From assembly GCA_031841125.1 (NCBI GenBank), contig CM063113.1, positions 36,043,312 to 36,107,311 on the forward strand: a DNA stretch of 64,000 nt, written 5' to 3'. Made by a program: the position numbers and the translations under genes. Every line of letters begins with the position of its first letter. Position 1 is the stretch's first letter. This DNA is from Acanthococcus lagerstroemiae. Taxonomy: Eukaryota > Arthropoda > Insecta > Hemiptera > Eriococcidae. Below the pieces are notes generated by a model. The model worked only from the letters and a program-made list of their open reading frames with translations. It was not told the origin of the DNA and ran no database searches. This document shows, piece by piece, positions 1 through 12,188 of this stretch.

Positions 1-192
1 CAGACGTTTTCAACTTGACTAGAAATAGTGACCATAGAAAAACTAGTGGCCATCATTTTACGTCACATTATCAAATTTGCTCAGAAATACGTCTCATCAA
101 AAACTCATTCTCACACGTGCTTCCTTTGAATTCGAAATCATTTTCAGTTTCAAGTTTTTTTACATTAATCACGTAAATAATTCTCTTTTCAG

Positions 193-557
193 ATCTCGAA
201 TCACCGATGTGCCGAGGAAGACAGTGGAAATCATTCTGCTATTACCTGCAGTTATTGTCGCGATACAAGAGGCCCCCCGACACGAAATTCATCAACCTCA
301 TCGATAAATCCGAAAGAGTGCCCGAACAGGACCAAACCACAGAGCCAGTAGCAGGTAGGAAATCAACTTCAGTATCGGTACTCGGTAGCCCCGGTGATTA
401 CACCGATCTCGTGACACCGAAACGCCACGAAAACACCCATAACAACGGCCCCGTCCCGCCAGCCCTTCGATCGAAAGAAAAACATGCGATACGCCAATTT
501 ACTAAACACCCGGTGTCGAATTTTCTATACACAAAAAAGATTCAAAAGATTCAATAA
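193..557 (+). CDS. Putative 3'-terminal coding exon, protein not recognised
   Basis: An open frame starts right after a good splice acceptor (pyrimidine-rich ttctcttttcag ending at 192) and runs to a TAA at 555-557. It enters in phase 2: the first two bases complete a codon, then Leu-Glu-Ser-Pro-Met. The peptide begins with an aromatic/basic stretch (CYYLQLLSRYKRPPD), continues with Lys/Glu-rich sequence, then a Gly/Pro/Thr-rich tail containing GDYTDLVTPK, and ends basic. CpG content and codon use look more gene-like than the surrounding repeats. An alternative donor (GCAG followed by gtagga, 354/355) lies inside, so a shorter internal exon is possible. Two AATAAA signals follow. I do not recognise the family; the upstream part of the gene lies outside the window. 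Confidence 0.4.
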
Positions 558-582
558 CAAACAAGGACGCGGGTCATTTCAC

Positions 583-655
583 AATAAATAGCGCGCCGTC
601 GCCCACCCTATCTGCTTTTTAATCGCTACAGTAGCTTTCAATACGTCCCAATAAA
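583..655 (+). terminator. Candidate polyadenylation signals
   Basis: AATAAA occurs at 583-588 and again at 650-655, shortly after the stop codon of the putative terminal exon. They are plausible 3' ends of that transcript, but in AT-rich DNA the hexamer is also common by chance. Confidence 0.25.
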
Positions 656-659
656 AATT

Positions 660-1539
660 CCAAGCCAAGATTAAAAGGGTGCTTGTGACAAGCACTACTA
701 ATCCGAGTGTGCTCCTCCAGTTCTTCTGAACTGCCGCCGTGCACACCCTTCACCCACTGTCTCGCAATAACTCGAAAATTCCTAGATTCGCCATGTTCTT
801 AATTACAATTATTTCAATTGTGAACTTTGTTTAGGTATCATTGATGCACCAGATATAACCTCATCACTTCTAACATGAATAATACTAACACTGAGAATGG
901 GATAGCAATTGATTTTTCTCAGTGTACGCACCACAATGATTACAGCCATTGTGATAAAGAGCTTCAGTCCGCTCTATTGACTTTTGATAAGACTACTGAT
1001 GATGTGATGGGTAACTAAAGCGCTACATAAAGGCTGTTACTTCCAATCAAAAATTCATCGCTTCTAAGTATTAATAATATGTTGTTCCAGTTCCTATTTG
1101 ACCATAATATTTGTATTATTAATATCATCGCTTAACGTAATTTAGTGGGGATAATTATTTTTAACATTTTATTACCTACCCTCTCTTTATCTGCCATTCA
1201 GAGACTCTATTTTTTTCATTCTTATCTTATTAATGGACTCATTATTTTAATATTCTCTTCTTTTTTCGCCATTCAAGCCCCCTAGTGTATTCGTTTTTGT
1301 TTTCTTCTTTACATACATACATGTTCGCACTTGTGAGTAAGTTGAATCTCATATTATTAAGTTTTGAGTATCCCAATTACTGTAACTATTTTCATTTAAT
1401 ACATGTATTAATTTACCCACAATAATGTATTTTGTGCATTTTTTTCGGCGGGGGGATTTTTTTACCCCAGTTACTTATTTTTAAAAAGCTTTATTTTCAA
1501 TAAACTTTGTTAACAAATCTGTAGATATTATGTACATCA
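660..1539. other. Interval with one small unrecognised ORF
   Basis: No recognisable repeat or gene family. An ATG-initiated ORF of 47 codons at 875-1018 (+) encodes an acidic, His-containing peptide starting MNNTNTENGIAIDFSQ. Its length is within chance expectation and there is no supporting signal. The rest is AT-rich, with a G-run at 1448-1455. Confidence 0.2.
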
Positions 1540-1912
1540 CGTCAAAAAGAGATCAGAATTGAAATGTTTTACTACACATTTTTCTGACGTCGCTTAGTGG
1601 ATGTCAAAAATTTCCTCTATATTGACATCAATATGGTGTCAAAAATATGTCAAAATTAGAATTGACCAATTTTTGACGTCAAATGTCCGTCAACTATCAC
1701 ATGAATATTGATATCAATTTAGTATCAAAAATACATCAAATATTTTAATGACCCAATATTGATGTCAAAAATGCATCAAAAAACCTGTCAAAAGGGCGGA
1801 CGTTTTTGGATGTCTAGTAGACGTCAATATTGCGTCAATACAGATGTCAATTTCACGCGTCAATGTGACATCAATAATGCGCATTTTTGATGTCAAAATC
1901 GTGTCAATCTGG
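1540..1912. repeat. Degenerate minisatellite of TGATGTCAAAAAT-type units
   Basis: The motif (T)GA(T/C)GTCAAAAAT recurs, in imperfect form and on both strands, more than fifteen times in about 370 bases. Variants include TGACATCAATAT, TGTCAAAAATATGTCA and GACGTCAATATTGCGTCA. Several copies are palindromic TGACGTCA/TGATATCA forms. The array abuts the 3' side of the LINE relic at 1913-3400. Confidence 0.65.
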
Positions 1913-2330
1913 TTAATGGGGTTCTAGCAGCAGTGATATTATTCCTAGATGCCTCAAGTTATACCTTATTAGTTTATTTTTCTTTTTCTTCGGACAATTC
2001 CAAATATCCATTTTACCTCCTAATCTGTTGAGTACTTCCTCATTTTCTACCGTATCCGTACATTTGATACTAAGTATCCGTCTATAGCACCATATCTCAA
2101 AAGCCTCGATCTTTCTCTTCTCTGATTTTCCTATGGTCCAAGTTTCACATCCATACAAGGCTACACTACAAACATAAGTTTTAAAGAACAATTTTTTAAT
2201 TTCCACATTTATTTTTGACTTGAAAAGATTACTTTTTCGATAAAATGCTAATTTGGCTTGCGCTTTTAATCTACCTTCCCTATCGTTTGCATTCTTATAT
2301 TTTCTTGGTTCATCCACCTTTCTGAGGATT
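1913..2330 (-). pseudogene. LINE reverse-transcriptase C-terminal fragment (RTE-like family)
   Basis: A minus-strand frame of about 134 codons contains motifs found C-terminal to the polymerase domain in arthropod endonuclease-reverse transcriptases. It has a YGCETWTIG box, then IEAFEIWCYRRILSI and NEEVLNRL. The fragment lacks the catalytic FADD region, so it is a broken copy. It shares sequence with the copy at 8405-8745. With the endonuclease piece at 2600-3397, it looks like one minus-strand element that has lost most of its reverse transcriptase. Confidence 0.75.
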
Positions 2331-2599
2331 TCCTCCTTTATCCATGGTTACTTTTCTTCTCTCTTAGTTTTACCTAGATTTTCTCCTGCTAATTTTAACA
2401 TTCTCTCTTTTATTTTACCCTATTGTTCCTCCATACTGTTAATTCCCTGTGTTTTTTCAACCTCCAATTCTAATAGAATATTCTCTTGATATTTCCCTTT
2501 ATTATTAATATTTTTTAACTTCTTCAAATTCCGTCTTTTTACCTATTATTTCTACCAAGTCTCTTCAATTTAAACCAGCATTTCTTTATTACCAAGTTA

Positions 2600-3397
2600 T
2601 GAGCACTGTCAAGGCTCCCGGTTAAGTTTTATAGTCTTATATTTGATTCCTAAAACGTTGTTGTGTAATAATTATCAATTTGATATCTACCTTCGTTACC
2701 TGTACTCTTCCATGTGTACCTTCTATAATGATTTTTAAATGGAGTATTTCCTATAACTAAGTTATACTTCGCACAAAACTGTATCAAACGCTCTCCTCTT
2801 TCATTTCTCATTCCTAATCCAAAATTCGGGACTATATCACATTATTTTCCTTCACCAACTCTAGCATTCCCATCGCCCATAATATGTAATGAGATTCTCT
2901 TCGCCTCTAACATGCTTCATAAGTCCTTCCAATTCTTCATATACCTTCTCTATCTCTTCGTCCTCGTGAGTATTAATAGGCATATGCGCTTGTATTATTG
3001 TTGTAAGTACTGGTTTGGTGTTGATTTTCATCAATATCAACCTGTCACTCTATTGTTTATAATATAAAACTTTATTACCCGCTATTTATTTATTCATAAC
3101 AATTCCGACACACGATTTCCCTTTTATTCCCTTTGTATTTATTATTCTAAAGTCTCCTGACCAAAAATCATTCTCCTCTTTCCACCTTACTTCACTCATT
3201 CCAACTATTCCGAGGTGAAGCCTGTTTATTTCTCTCTTAAGTTTCTCTAATCTTCCAACTTCATTCAAAGTTCTCACATTCCAAGTTCTTATTATTGTCC
3301 ATTTCTTTTTAAAACTTATCGATGATGATGCTCCCCCAAGTAGCTCCCTTCCGGACATCCGAATGGAGAGTTTTTTACGTCGGGAAAAATTGTACAA
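2600..3397 (-). pseudogene. APE-type endonuclease fragment of the same LINE
   Basis: The 5' part of the element reads on the minus strand with TWNVRTLNEVGRLEKLK, then LGIVGMSEVRW. These are the Asn and Glu metal-site blocks that open an apurinic-like endonuclease domain in non-LTR retrotransposons. Further on, at roughly 2870-3010, broken frames retain a GD(W/F)NARVG-like block and sequence matching IHAQATIIVQVY. Several stops and frameshifts disable it. The linker and polymerase between this and 2330 are missing or unrecognisable. Confidence 0.7.
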
Positions 3398-3399
3398 CC

Positions 3400-4084
3400 T
3401 GTTGGAATGACATCATCATCATCAGTAATTAATATTTAGAAAAGCTGCATTTCCTGAAAGAGATACTGTTGTAGTTTTTCATCGCTTTCAACAGGGTTTA
3501 ACTGTCGGAGTTTGTCTTCTCTTAGGTGCTTTTGGTCGCTGTTTTAACAATGCTATAACCTCACAGTCTATTTATTTATTTATTTTTTCATAATGCTTAA
3601 GCCTCCTTACCACAGCAAAGTATCACCCAAGAGGAGAACTTCAGCTTACTAGGTCAATTACAGGCAATTAGAGCGCAATTTTCTCACGAAACACCCACTT
3701 CAGCTCCTACTTCCCCCTCCTCCCTGAATGGTCTGATTAAGCCCGTCTACGAACTCTATCGTTTTCATTTTTATGAGTAACATATTAAAATCTCAGCTTC
3801 CAAGTTAATTACTGCTCTCGCAATCGTCGGACATACCTCGAATCGATTAAAAAAAAAAAAAAAGATGAATAAATAAATAAACGAACATTCTGGCCATTAC
3901 ATAAAGCTACACTTCGTTTTCATAATTTTTTTAATTTTTTTTTTTTTTTGGGGGGGGGGGGAAGTGTCTGCATATCATTTCGTGTCGATTCGATACCCGT
4001 TTAAAAAGTGAAGTGGGAATGGGGGCTAATTCATGAAGCATCTTACAGTTGTAATAATCCAACAAGGGGCCTCCTTGGAGGACC
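3400..4084. other. Interval without a gene
   Basis: Holds low-complexity tracts: an ATT/TTTA stretch near 3570, an A-run at 3850-3863, and a T-run followed by a G-run at 3940-3961. No coding or element signature was recognised. Confidence 0.4.
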
Positions 4085-4295
4085 AGAAAAGATTACTTTT
4101 TGGAGTGGGCCACTTTGGCATGCGTGCATCGCCATACGTCCCACCACATCAATTATTTTGCAACATGCTTAATGTTTGGTGGAGCGTATGACGATGTACG
4201 TATGCCAGAGTGGCTCCTTGGACACTGCACCCCTGGCCCTGGAAGCTACCCTTGCGAGTATCGCATCAGTGACCAGTTTGCAAAATGCTTGGAGA
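4085..4295. repeat. Two SINE tails in inverted orientation
   Basis: The block at 4093-4147 (containing ggcatgcgtgcatcgccata) is the SINE 3' region in plus orientation. The block at 4174-4290 is the same region reversed (tatgacgatgtacgtatgcc, then a degenerate continuation to gcatcagtgaccag). Together they form an inverted repeat with a ~27-base spacer. The tRNA-derived head is absent from both halves. Confidence 0.6.
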
Positions 4296-5634
4296 AAAAA
4301 GGGGAAAATATTTACTAGGCGGCAAGCAACTAAATTATGACCTTCATGTCCTGTCCATCCAATTTAAAGGAGTCGACTGACTGGAACTGCTTCCTGGTTA
4401 TTGTTCGACGAAGCCCTCAGGCCCACGTATTAAGTTCCTTTTAATCTGCATCTGTCGTAATTATTATACTTCATGAACATGTCCAACATTGAAATGTGGA
4501 ATTTACGAATATTCATGGAATCTATCTTTTTTTGCTATTGGTGCCTAGTTACAGCCTCGTTTCGTAGCTCTGCTGCGTATCCTTGCGATTTAATAAATTT
4601 AGGCATCGGCTGACACTTACCCAATATCGCGGTGTTGAAACGAACGTCTTCCAAAAAAACTGAGAATTTCGCATTAGCTTATGAAACGCCCTTTCGAGCG
4701 AGTCGTTCGTGATTCCGCATTGACTTTCCGCGTTCAATTCTCTCGATTTTAAGAAACGCCGGAGCTCTGCTCCGCACCCGCTGCCCGTTTTGCATACATT
4801 ACCTTTAATTTTAATTTAAGTATCTAAACGAACCCGAGTTTGCAAAGTTGGGGGACCATTTTCTTACATAAAATAACAAGATTTATAACCGCCGTCGTAT
4901 TATGAACGCTCTCTCGCCCGAGACTCGACTCGAGTCGACTCCTCCGCAGCACCTCTTCGTGCGGCGAGTGAATAAGTAAAAGAAGTTCAACTTCGTCGCT
5001 CGTTATTATTATCTGCGGAAGCAAATTGTTTTATATTAACCATTGTAATCGTATATTTCGTGCCACCACTCAGCCCCGGCCATCCGGGTGTAAAATATGC
5101 TCTGGCAAAGTTTGTTTTCGCCATTGTTCGCTGCACGGCGTTCGTTTTTACAAACCCATTTAAATATTCTCAAAATTTTAACCATCGCGTCACCGAGTCG
5201 AATGCTGTGTAAGGTATACAAAACTATTTTACGTAGAATAGTTTACACGAGTGGGTGGGTTCAATTTTTGGTAGCATATATGTAGGCTATTGAAAATGTT
5301 TTGGGGGGCCTTTCTTTGAAGCTGACTTTCAATGTATTGGAAAGTTTGTAGCAGGAGCATCAATTTCGAATAGGTGAATATATTCGTGATTCCTTAGTCG
5401 AAAGTCTCGTGAAGTGGAGAATGCTCAGCGAGTGTATGCTATGTGAGTCGCCTGCATATTAGTCTGCCGCTTCTCGTGCTGTGGGTCGTGGATTCAAATA
5501 ATCTTTATGGCTGCAAGTTTTTATTCCTTTTGTCTCGTGTTCGTCCTATTCTTCTCTATGAATAAATCAGACGCAGTAGGGACCGTTGAGTAAAGATATG
5601 ATAATGATATATTCCTTTTAGTCTCGGGACCAGA
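4296..5634. other. Non-repetitive interval, no gene identified
   Basis: Composition is more balanced than in the repeats, with CpG-containing stretches around 4740-5200. Only short ORFs (about 60 codons) on either strand. I see no family signature; it could hold regulatory sequence. Confidence 0.3.
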
Positions 5635-5960
5635 AGGAGTTATATTTTGTATCCTTCGCTATCTGCTCTTCGTAGCTCATTCTTTGCTTTACTTTCAGTT
5701 CTTTCTCTCAACCGTATCCTCTAGCAATGATAACAATACATATACTTGGATGTCTTATATTATGACCTGTCATTTTAACTTTTCTCTTTACAATTATACT
5801 CCAAATTTCTATTCCCTTGCCTATTCGCCTCAATACTTCCTCATTCCTGATCTTTTCTATCCATTTGATTTTCAAAATTTTCCGATAACACCACATTTCA
5901 AAGAATTCTGTCTTTTGTCTTTCTTGTGTTCCTGTTGTCCAGATCTCGCATCCATACAAT
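5635..5960 (-). pseudogene. LINE reverse-transcriptase C-terminal fragment
   Basis: The minus strand carries MYGCEIWTTG, then FFEMWCYRKILKIKW and NEEVLRRIGKG: the same C-terminal module as the fragment at 1913-2330 but a diverged copy. Past the frame's end the homology continues toward 5635 in broken frames (a GHNIRHPS block, then sequence resembling the 50570-50745 copy). No catalytic core remains. Confidence 0.7.
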
Positions 5961-6104
5961 GCTATACTTCAAATATATGCTTGACCGATACCTGTGACAG
6001 TTACCACCCACCCCTACTCGTCGAGTTTGGTTTTGCGAAACATCCCTCAAAAAATAATACAATCTATTTAAATTGAAAAATTGGGATGAATTGTACAGGC
6101 TTAC

Positions 6105-7787
6105 AGACAGTAACCAAGCTGTTGAGTATTTTTAATATTCAGTAATAGACATCTTAAGCAAGACAGTGCCATTAAAAAAGAATACTGGAAAAAAATTATC
6201 CTACTTGATTCACGTATGAAATTATTAAAAAATTGAAAACAAAATAAACAGATCAAAAGGAAACCTTCTAATGAAGAGTTAATGCAAAAATTCTGGCATA
6301 TAAGAAATGAAATCAAGGTTTTAATAACAAAATCATGGAATACATATAAAAATGCTTCAGAGGACAGAATGAAGTCTCAACCAAAAGAATTCTGGCGAGA
6401 AATTGTCAATAAGCCAAGTAGTAGGTCTGGCACGGAGTTATATACCTTTGGTGAACAAATTTACACAAGTTCAGATATCATTGCGGAATCATTTGTAAAC
6501 TATTTTGCCTCTGTTTTTAACTCAGAGTGCTGATGAGGCGGGGGTTACCGGAGGCGAAGGCCTTATATCGGTTGGTGTGATCACTATCGATGATATAAAA
6601 CATGTCCTGCATGGTGTGGTGGGACGTATGGCGATGCACGCATGCCAAAATGGCCCCTATGACACCGCACCCCCGGCCACAGGAACTACCCTTTCGAGTA
6701 TCGCGTCAGTGATCAGAGGGACGCCTTGGGGCCGGGCCCGAGCCCCCATTTCTACGTGCCGGAATGGTGCGCGCGTCCTACCAGGGCCACCATGGGGTTC
6801 CCTACTGACCGAGGTCCGCACTCCCTGAGCGCTCGCCTGGAAATTTCAGGTCCCCACAGCCGGACGCGCTGCCTCTCTTCACTCACCCCTCACCTCCTCG
6901 TCTTGGTCCGTGTGTCGACGCAGGCAGGTGGTGACGACGGGTGAGCCCTGCCGGTTGGGTCCATACTTATTCCTAATTTTTGTCGATGATATCCCTGAAA
7001 AAATCCGATATTCAAAATTATTGCTGTATGCAGATGATATGAAAATTAATAAAATTACAAAATCTCCAAATGATTGTGTTAAACTGCAACAAGATCTTGA
7101 CTCATTAGTTGAGTGAAGTGATAGTAACTTTTTACCATTTATTACTGACAAGTGTGAAAAAATTAGCTTTTCAAGAAAAATATATCCCATTTTACACGAG
7201 TATAAAATAAAAAAAGATATACGTAGGTGTGTAAATTTTGTAAAAAAACTTGCGCATCATTTTGGATTTGAAATTATTATTCAATATGCATACTGATCAC
7301 ATAACTTTAAAATCTAAAAGAATGGTTGGCTTCATGAAGAGAAATGGAACTTGTTATAAAAATTTTGAAACAATGAAAATTCTTTATTCTAGTTTTGTCA
7401 GATTATGGAATCCCGAAACTCAACAAGGTCAAGATAAAATTGAGGAAATTCAAAAAAATTTTGAAATACTCATATTATAAAATCTTCACATATTATCCTT
7501 CTGAAATTGTATCTAAAGAACTTTTGGTTGGCTTTGAGATTATGAATCTAAAAAATAGAAGATGTCTGGCAAAGTTGATCTTCTTGAAGGATGTTCTGAA
7601 TAACAAAATTTTGGATTCCAACAACTTAACATGTATTCAATTCAGGGTCCCTACTTTCAATAATACTGATTTATTTGTAACACGTAGAGGTTCAGCATCA
7701 CGTATGGACAATACTCTAGCATTATATAATAATATTACCCAAAAAGACTGTGGGATCGACATATTCTTCATGAGTAGGAGACAGTAG
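6105..7787 (+). pseudogene. Jockey/CR1-like LINE, broken
   Basis: Plus-strand pieces in order: the linker before the polymerase (6282-6533, containing EFWREIVNK and FVNYFASVF), a frame-shifted continuation to VITIDDIKHVLHGV near 6612, then after a SINE insertion LGPYLFLIFVDDIPE and the catalytic LLYADDMKI box (about 6955-7040). Thumb and C-terminal frames follow at 7250-7787 (FMKRNGTCYKNFETMKILYSS, FEIMNLKNRRC). YADD preceded by GP.LF.IF.DDIP is typical of the Jockey/CR1 group. Around 200 residues of fingers/palm are deleted where the SINE sits, and several frameshifts exist, so it is dead. Confidence 0.7.
6613..6955 (-). mobile_element. tRNA-derived SINE inserted in the Jockey-like LINE
   Basis: GC-rich insertion interrupting the LINE between the DDIKHVLHGV region and LGPYLF. 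Read on the minus strand it has a box-A-like TGGCCCTGGTAGG, then a box-B-like segment that in the related 32-kb copy reads GGGGGTTCGAGCCC. After that comes a body ending gcatcgccatacgtcccac. The box A to box B distance is about 40 bases, as in tRNA-derived SINEs. The part above about 6800 is not shared with the 32-kb copy and may be separate insertion or element sequence. Confidence 0.6.
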
Positions 7788-8404
7788 GTATATTTCATCA
7801 GTCATTTACGTACTTGAGGGTATGTAGGTCCTAGTTTCTGCAGTTCTTTCTTTTATACCGCACAAGTGTGGTTCGTTTCGGCCTCTCGGCCTCCTCCAAC
7901 CCTCAGTTCTCAATTCACAATTTTCAACTACCACCTATGGACCTGTGCGCCCCTCACCTTCGCTCTGCCCTTTTGCTCTGGTGCCTGTCTCCTCTTCCCT
8001 CTTTCTGTTATATTTTCCTTTTTCTTTATCCCCCACCCTTCACTTGAAAAGTATTTTTTGTTTTTAAGAATTATATTGTACCTAACTGTCCCTGAAATAT
8101 ATAACTGAACGAGAAAAAAAAATGTCTGCACGACATGTACAACTCACGAAAAGTAATAGAAGGTAACAACAGCATTAATTTTAAAAAAAAAAATTTAAAA
8201 AAAAAACAAAAAAACTCGTCAGTTGTTGGACGACATATAAAAGTGCGGCAACAGCATTAAGTCATGTACATATTATTTAGCTCTCTATATCTCCCTATCG
8301 AGTGCGGGTTCCTTCATTTCCAAATCACTCTGACATCTGACATCCTCGATAATCTGTTAAACCTACTGGAATCTTTGTTAACCCGCTCAATTCTTTCCTT
8401 TCAC
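7788..8404. other. LINE 3' flank and low-complexity DNA
   Basis: Pyrimidine-rich, possibly the 3' untranslated part of the preceding LINE (7788-8100). It is followed by A-rich tracts at 8180-8212 and unassigned sequence. Confidence 0.3.
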
Positions 8405-8745
8405 CCTTACATCTAGCAGTAGTGATATTATTCCTGGGTGCCTCAAGTTATGCCCTATTAGTTCATCTCTCCTCTTCAGACAATTCCAGACATCCATTTT
8501 ACCTTTTACTCCGTTAAGTACTTCCTCATTTCTTATACCTTATCCGTCTATGTAATACTAAGTATCCGCCTATAGCGCCACATCTCAGAAGCTTCGATCC
8601 TTCTCTGGTTTTCGTATTGTTCAAGTTTCGCATCCATACAAGGCTACACTCCAAACATGAATTTTCAAAAATAATTTTTTGATTTTTAGATGTATTCTTG
8701 ATTATTTTTTCGATAAAATGCTAATTTGACTTGTGCTATTCTACT
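8405..8745 (-). pseudogene. LINE C-terminal fragment, second copy of the 1.9-kb family
   Basis: Nucleotide similarity to 1920-2260 is obvious by eye: both contain agtgatattattcct, gcctcaagtta and catacaaggctacac in the same order and spacing. The minus-strand reading is broken by stops. With 8966-9540 it forms one decayed element interrupted by about 220 bases of unrelated sequence at 8746-8965. Confidence 0.65.
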
Positions 8746-8965
8746 ACTAATATCCCTTATATTTCTTCCATTTATTTCCCTGTGCAAAGTCTTATAACGC
8801 TGACGTGTGACGTGCTTTCCTTTTATTTCTCGTTCATTATATTTCTTGATCGTGTAACCTTTTTTGGGTTCGTTCTACATTTCTTTTCCCGTGATGAGTG
8901 CTATAATGCCGACGTGCTTTCTTTTTTCCCTCTCGTGCCGATAAATGCATGCCTTTATTAAAGTC

Positions 8966-9540
8966 TTATATTTTTATTTACTTTCTCTGTCATTGGCTTG
9001 TTTATTCTTCCTTCCATTACATTTAATATTTCACTTCTCATCCATAGTTTTCTCCTTTCTTTTATTTGAGTACCTACTTTCTTCCTTACTGCTATCCACT
9101 TCTATTGTTACTTCTTTGTGATATTCCTCTCTTTTCTTTACTTCTTCGTTTTGTTTTTACCTTTTCCTTATTCATCTTTTTAAATTTATGTTTCATTACT
9201 ACTGAATTTAGTATGGCCAGTATCAACATTTGCTCCTAGGTATGTCTTACTAGCCAGTATTTGAATTTTGAGTTTTTTGTGTTGTTTTTTTCGTCTTGTC
9301 ATGGCATAATCTACTTGACATCTTTGTACATCTCCGGGGCTTTTCCAAGTGTATTTTCTTCTCCCGTGTTTTTCAAAGAGAGTGTATCCAATAATTAATT
9401 TATATTCTTCCCAAAATTCTATGAGTCTCTTCCTCTTTAATTTCGCTCTCCTAAGCCTTCCTCTCCGCGTACCCCTTGTTCTTTTTTTCCGTATGTACTT
9501 CATTAATTTCTTCAAAAACTTTTCTACTTCTTCACTGTAA
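8966..9540 (-). pseudogene. APE-endonuclease region of the same LINE copy
   Basis: A frame at 9186-9515 on the minus strand contains LIEFWEEYKLIIGYTLFEKH, then GRRKYTWKSPGDVQRCQVDY. This matches the end of the endonuclease domain of craniofacial-protein-like LINE endonucleases (substrate-facing NT.F....R.YTW.SPG....QIDYI.). The final SDH-type catalytic block is degenerate (ANVDTGHTKF). Frameshifts separate it from the C-terminal piece. Confidence 0.65.
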
Positions 9541-10528
9541 CATCATCCTGTTGGCACATGAACTTGGACTATCACTCGGGATACTGATTTATCTGAAATT
9601 CTCTCCATTAATATTCTCTTACTGTGTTGAGTATAACTTTGCATTTTATGTCCTAAAGTCTGATTCATAATATTGTACCAGCTTGTAAAAACATTTTTCA
9701 CGAATAAGAATGGTAGTTACCTACAGCTCTTGAAGTTTATACGTATATTTCACTTGGAAGCAGCCACTTACAAAATTGCTAAAATGACGCCGCCAAATTT
9801 CTAAAAGACAGCCATGCAAGTTTAAAACGAAATATAATGTCAAAAACAGCTGACAACTAAGAACATCATACAAAAACAGCCAGAAATGACAAACTAGTAT
9901 TGCTATATGTTACAAATATGTTCGGACACTTACTAAAGAACGAACTTTAGACATTATTGGAGAATAGCGACTACAAAGGTAATTCAGGATAGAAATACGC
10001 CAACATAACCATCATAATTTCATAATCATGGTTTTAGCAGTCGTTCCAGCTTGGGACACTATCGAAGGGAAGTCCGATCCGAAAATTACCCTCACTGTTA
10101 GATGCAGCGGGTACGAAGGGTACGAAAACCTATGTATCGAATACCATATCAAAAAAATGATCCGACTTCTATTTACACCCCTCTCTTAGAACCCTCTGAC
10201 TGGTCAGTGACCTCACCAGTAGAATAATACAAATATATTTCATTCGCGAATCTTGAAGCAAATTGAAAGAGCTATCTATTTGTATAACGGGAGCAGGGTC
10301 GTTTTCAACATATATAATTAAGGGTCGAGAGCAGAAAAGTTTTCTGGAAAATTTTAAAGCTGCATGCATTATTCCGTAAGAAGAAGGGGTACTTAATAAA
10401 CGAGGTTCGGGACCAGCTCTGATCTGGCTGAAATTTTACTTAATTTTTGATTTGGTGTTATCGTATGACAACTTCTGAGCCCTAGCCGTTATTAAACATC
10501 GGAAAAAGTGCAAATCGCGTCATTCTGT
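9541..10528. other. Interval without recognised feature
   Basis: AT-rich sequence with short ORFs only. I found no element ends, RNA gene or coding signature. Confidence 0.3.
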
Positions 10529-10790
10529 GTATCGTCAGCTTAAATTATAAAACCTTCAAGTCCCAATTTTGGCAAAATGACTTTTTTGTTGATTGAGATA
10601 GAAGTGCCTGTACCACATCCTATGATAATAGTGAAAACATTCTAAAACGACTTTGAAATTTTTCAAGAAGGAATGGAAAAAAAAAAGGTGCAACATTTGA
10701 ATAAATGGCCCTCCCCAATGTTTTTTGTCTCTCCTGTAAGATTTGCATAATGGCCCTTGGAAGGTTTTATAATTAAGCTGACAATATACA
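10529..10790. mobile_element. Small MITE with ~35-bp terminal inverted repeats
   Basis: Left end gtcagcttaaattataaaac followed by cttcaag. The right end is its reverse complement (ccttggaaggttttataatt, then aagctgac). The arms are close to 90 % identical over about 35 bases and enclose about 190 bases with no coding capacity. Confidence 0.65.
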
Positions 10791-12188
10791 AGTATTCAAT
10801 ACAATTTAAGTCAATATTCTCCGAGTATTAATGATAGTAGCGTTTCCATTAGCGTTACTACTCATAAGGGAGTCTACAACCCCCTTCCTCCGGAGCTTAA
10901 ATTCAGTTTATCATGATGCCAGGAGTGGGCGGTATTCAGAATCAACATTTTTTCCTGCCTTCAAATCATTTTAATTCTCTAATATCACGATCTCCGGAAC
11001 ATGGTATCCAGACCTCCCACCAAGCTGTTTACGGCGAATCGAGTATACTATTTTATTCACAAGAGTAAATGCGTATTGCCGATTTCGCATTCCTCATTAT
11101 TATGCTCCCCATTGTTATTTACGGCAAATTAGGTATGCAAATTTATTCACGTGGGCGAATGGATGTTGCCTGTCATCATCGGCGTACGGGTCTTCCACGA
11201 ACTAACCGTTCGAATCGAAGTAAAATACATATTATTGTAGTGCAGGTCGAATGTGAAACAAAATGGTCTCGGTCTCCGTCACCTTAGTCATTGCGAGAGG
11301 TTCTCAAAGTATGACTTAAAGAAGTGGGAGTGGGAAATGTGACTTGTAACCAAAGGATTTAGTATACTCCTTATACGAGTAAGTCATATCCTCTCGAGTA
11401 GAGGTTCTCAAGTTGACAGCTAGAGAGACAGAATATTTTCATGGCTGTCAAATGACGGTAGCATGTAGATACTGTGAGCGAATACACATTTCTGTCAGTA
11501 ATTCCGAATAATGAGAGAATGCAAAGTGTGAGAGGAATTACTTTGCAGGGTGTTTCATAGTAAATGAGACATTTTTCAACAACTGGTAGTGTCTGCCTAA
11601 ACTAAAATTGCTGTATTTATGAGTAGCGCATTCTGAGAACTGAAGGAGTTACTCAGCTAAATTCTATTTTTATAAACTGTTTATTTGGAACTGTTTCAAC
11701 AAGCAACATTTGAACTTGTGAATTACAATACCTGCTAAATACTATTTTTTCGAAATGCGTTTTTTTCTCCTTTCTTTGTGCATAATGTTCCACGTGATGG
11801 CTCACACACGAATTATGTATCCTAAGTTGGTCAACATAATCACAGGTACATTATTTCTGTGCCGCAGTGTCAGAACCCAATATGTCACTTTTTATTAATT
11901 CGTCGAAAATTGCATTCAAAGTTCAGAAGTATGTGAAAAATGGGGTTATTGGTAGAATTGTTTGATTTTGTTCCAGTAGTGCGGCATATAAGGTTCTATT
12001 TTGAGGAACCATTGAAAGAATTTGTTTAAATTCTAAAATTCTGACTGTTGGGGCTCAAATTAAGAGTGGGATACCTGCTAAATAACATATTATCATGTTT
12101 TGGCTTGGTGATATAACTGGAAATGCCTTTGTGAAGGAAACACCAGTTGTATCCAAAACAATGTTATTATGAAGAACAAAATCTTCAC
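10791..12188. other. Interval without recognised feature
   Basis: No reading frame above about 70 codons with family features. An imperfect duplication (pccgccgaatcgagtata / ggcaaattaggtatgc context) around 11030-11150 is weak. Unassigned. Confidence 0.25.

Noticed and set aside
6530..6570. Hammerhead-like CTGATGAG followed by GGCGAAGG
   Set aside because: The bases between CUGAUGA and GAA cannot form stem II, and no stem I partner is present. The sequence reads through as LINE coding frame.
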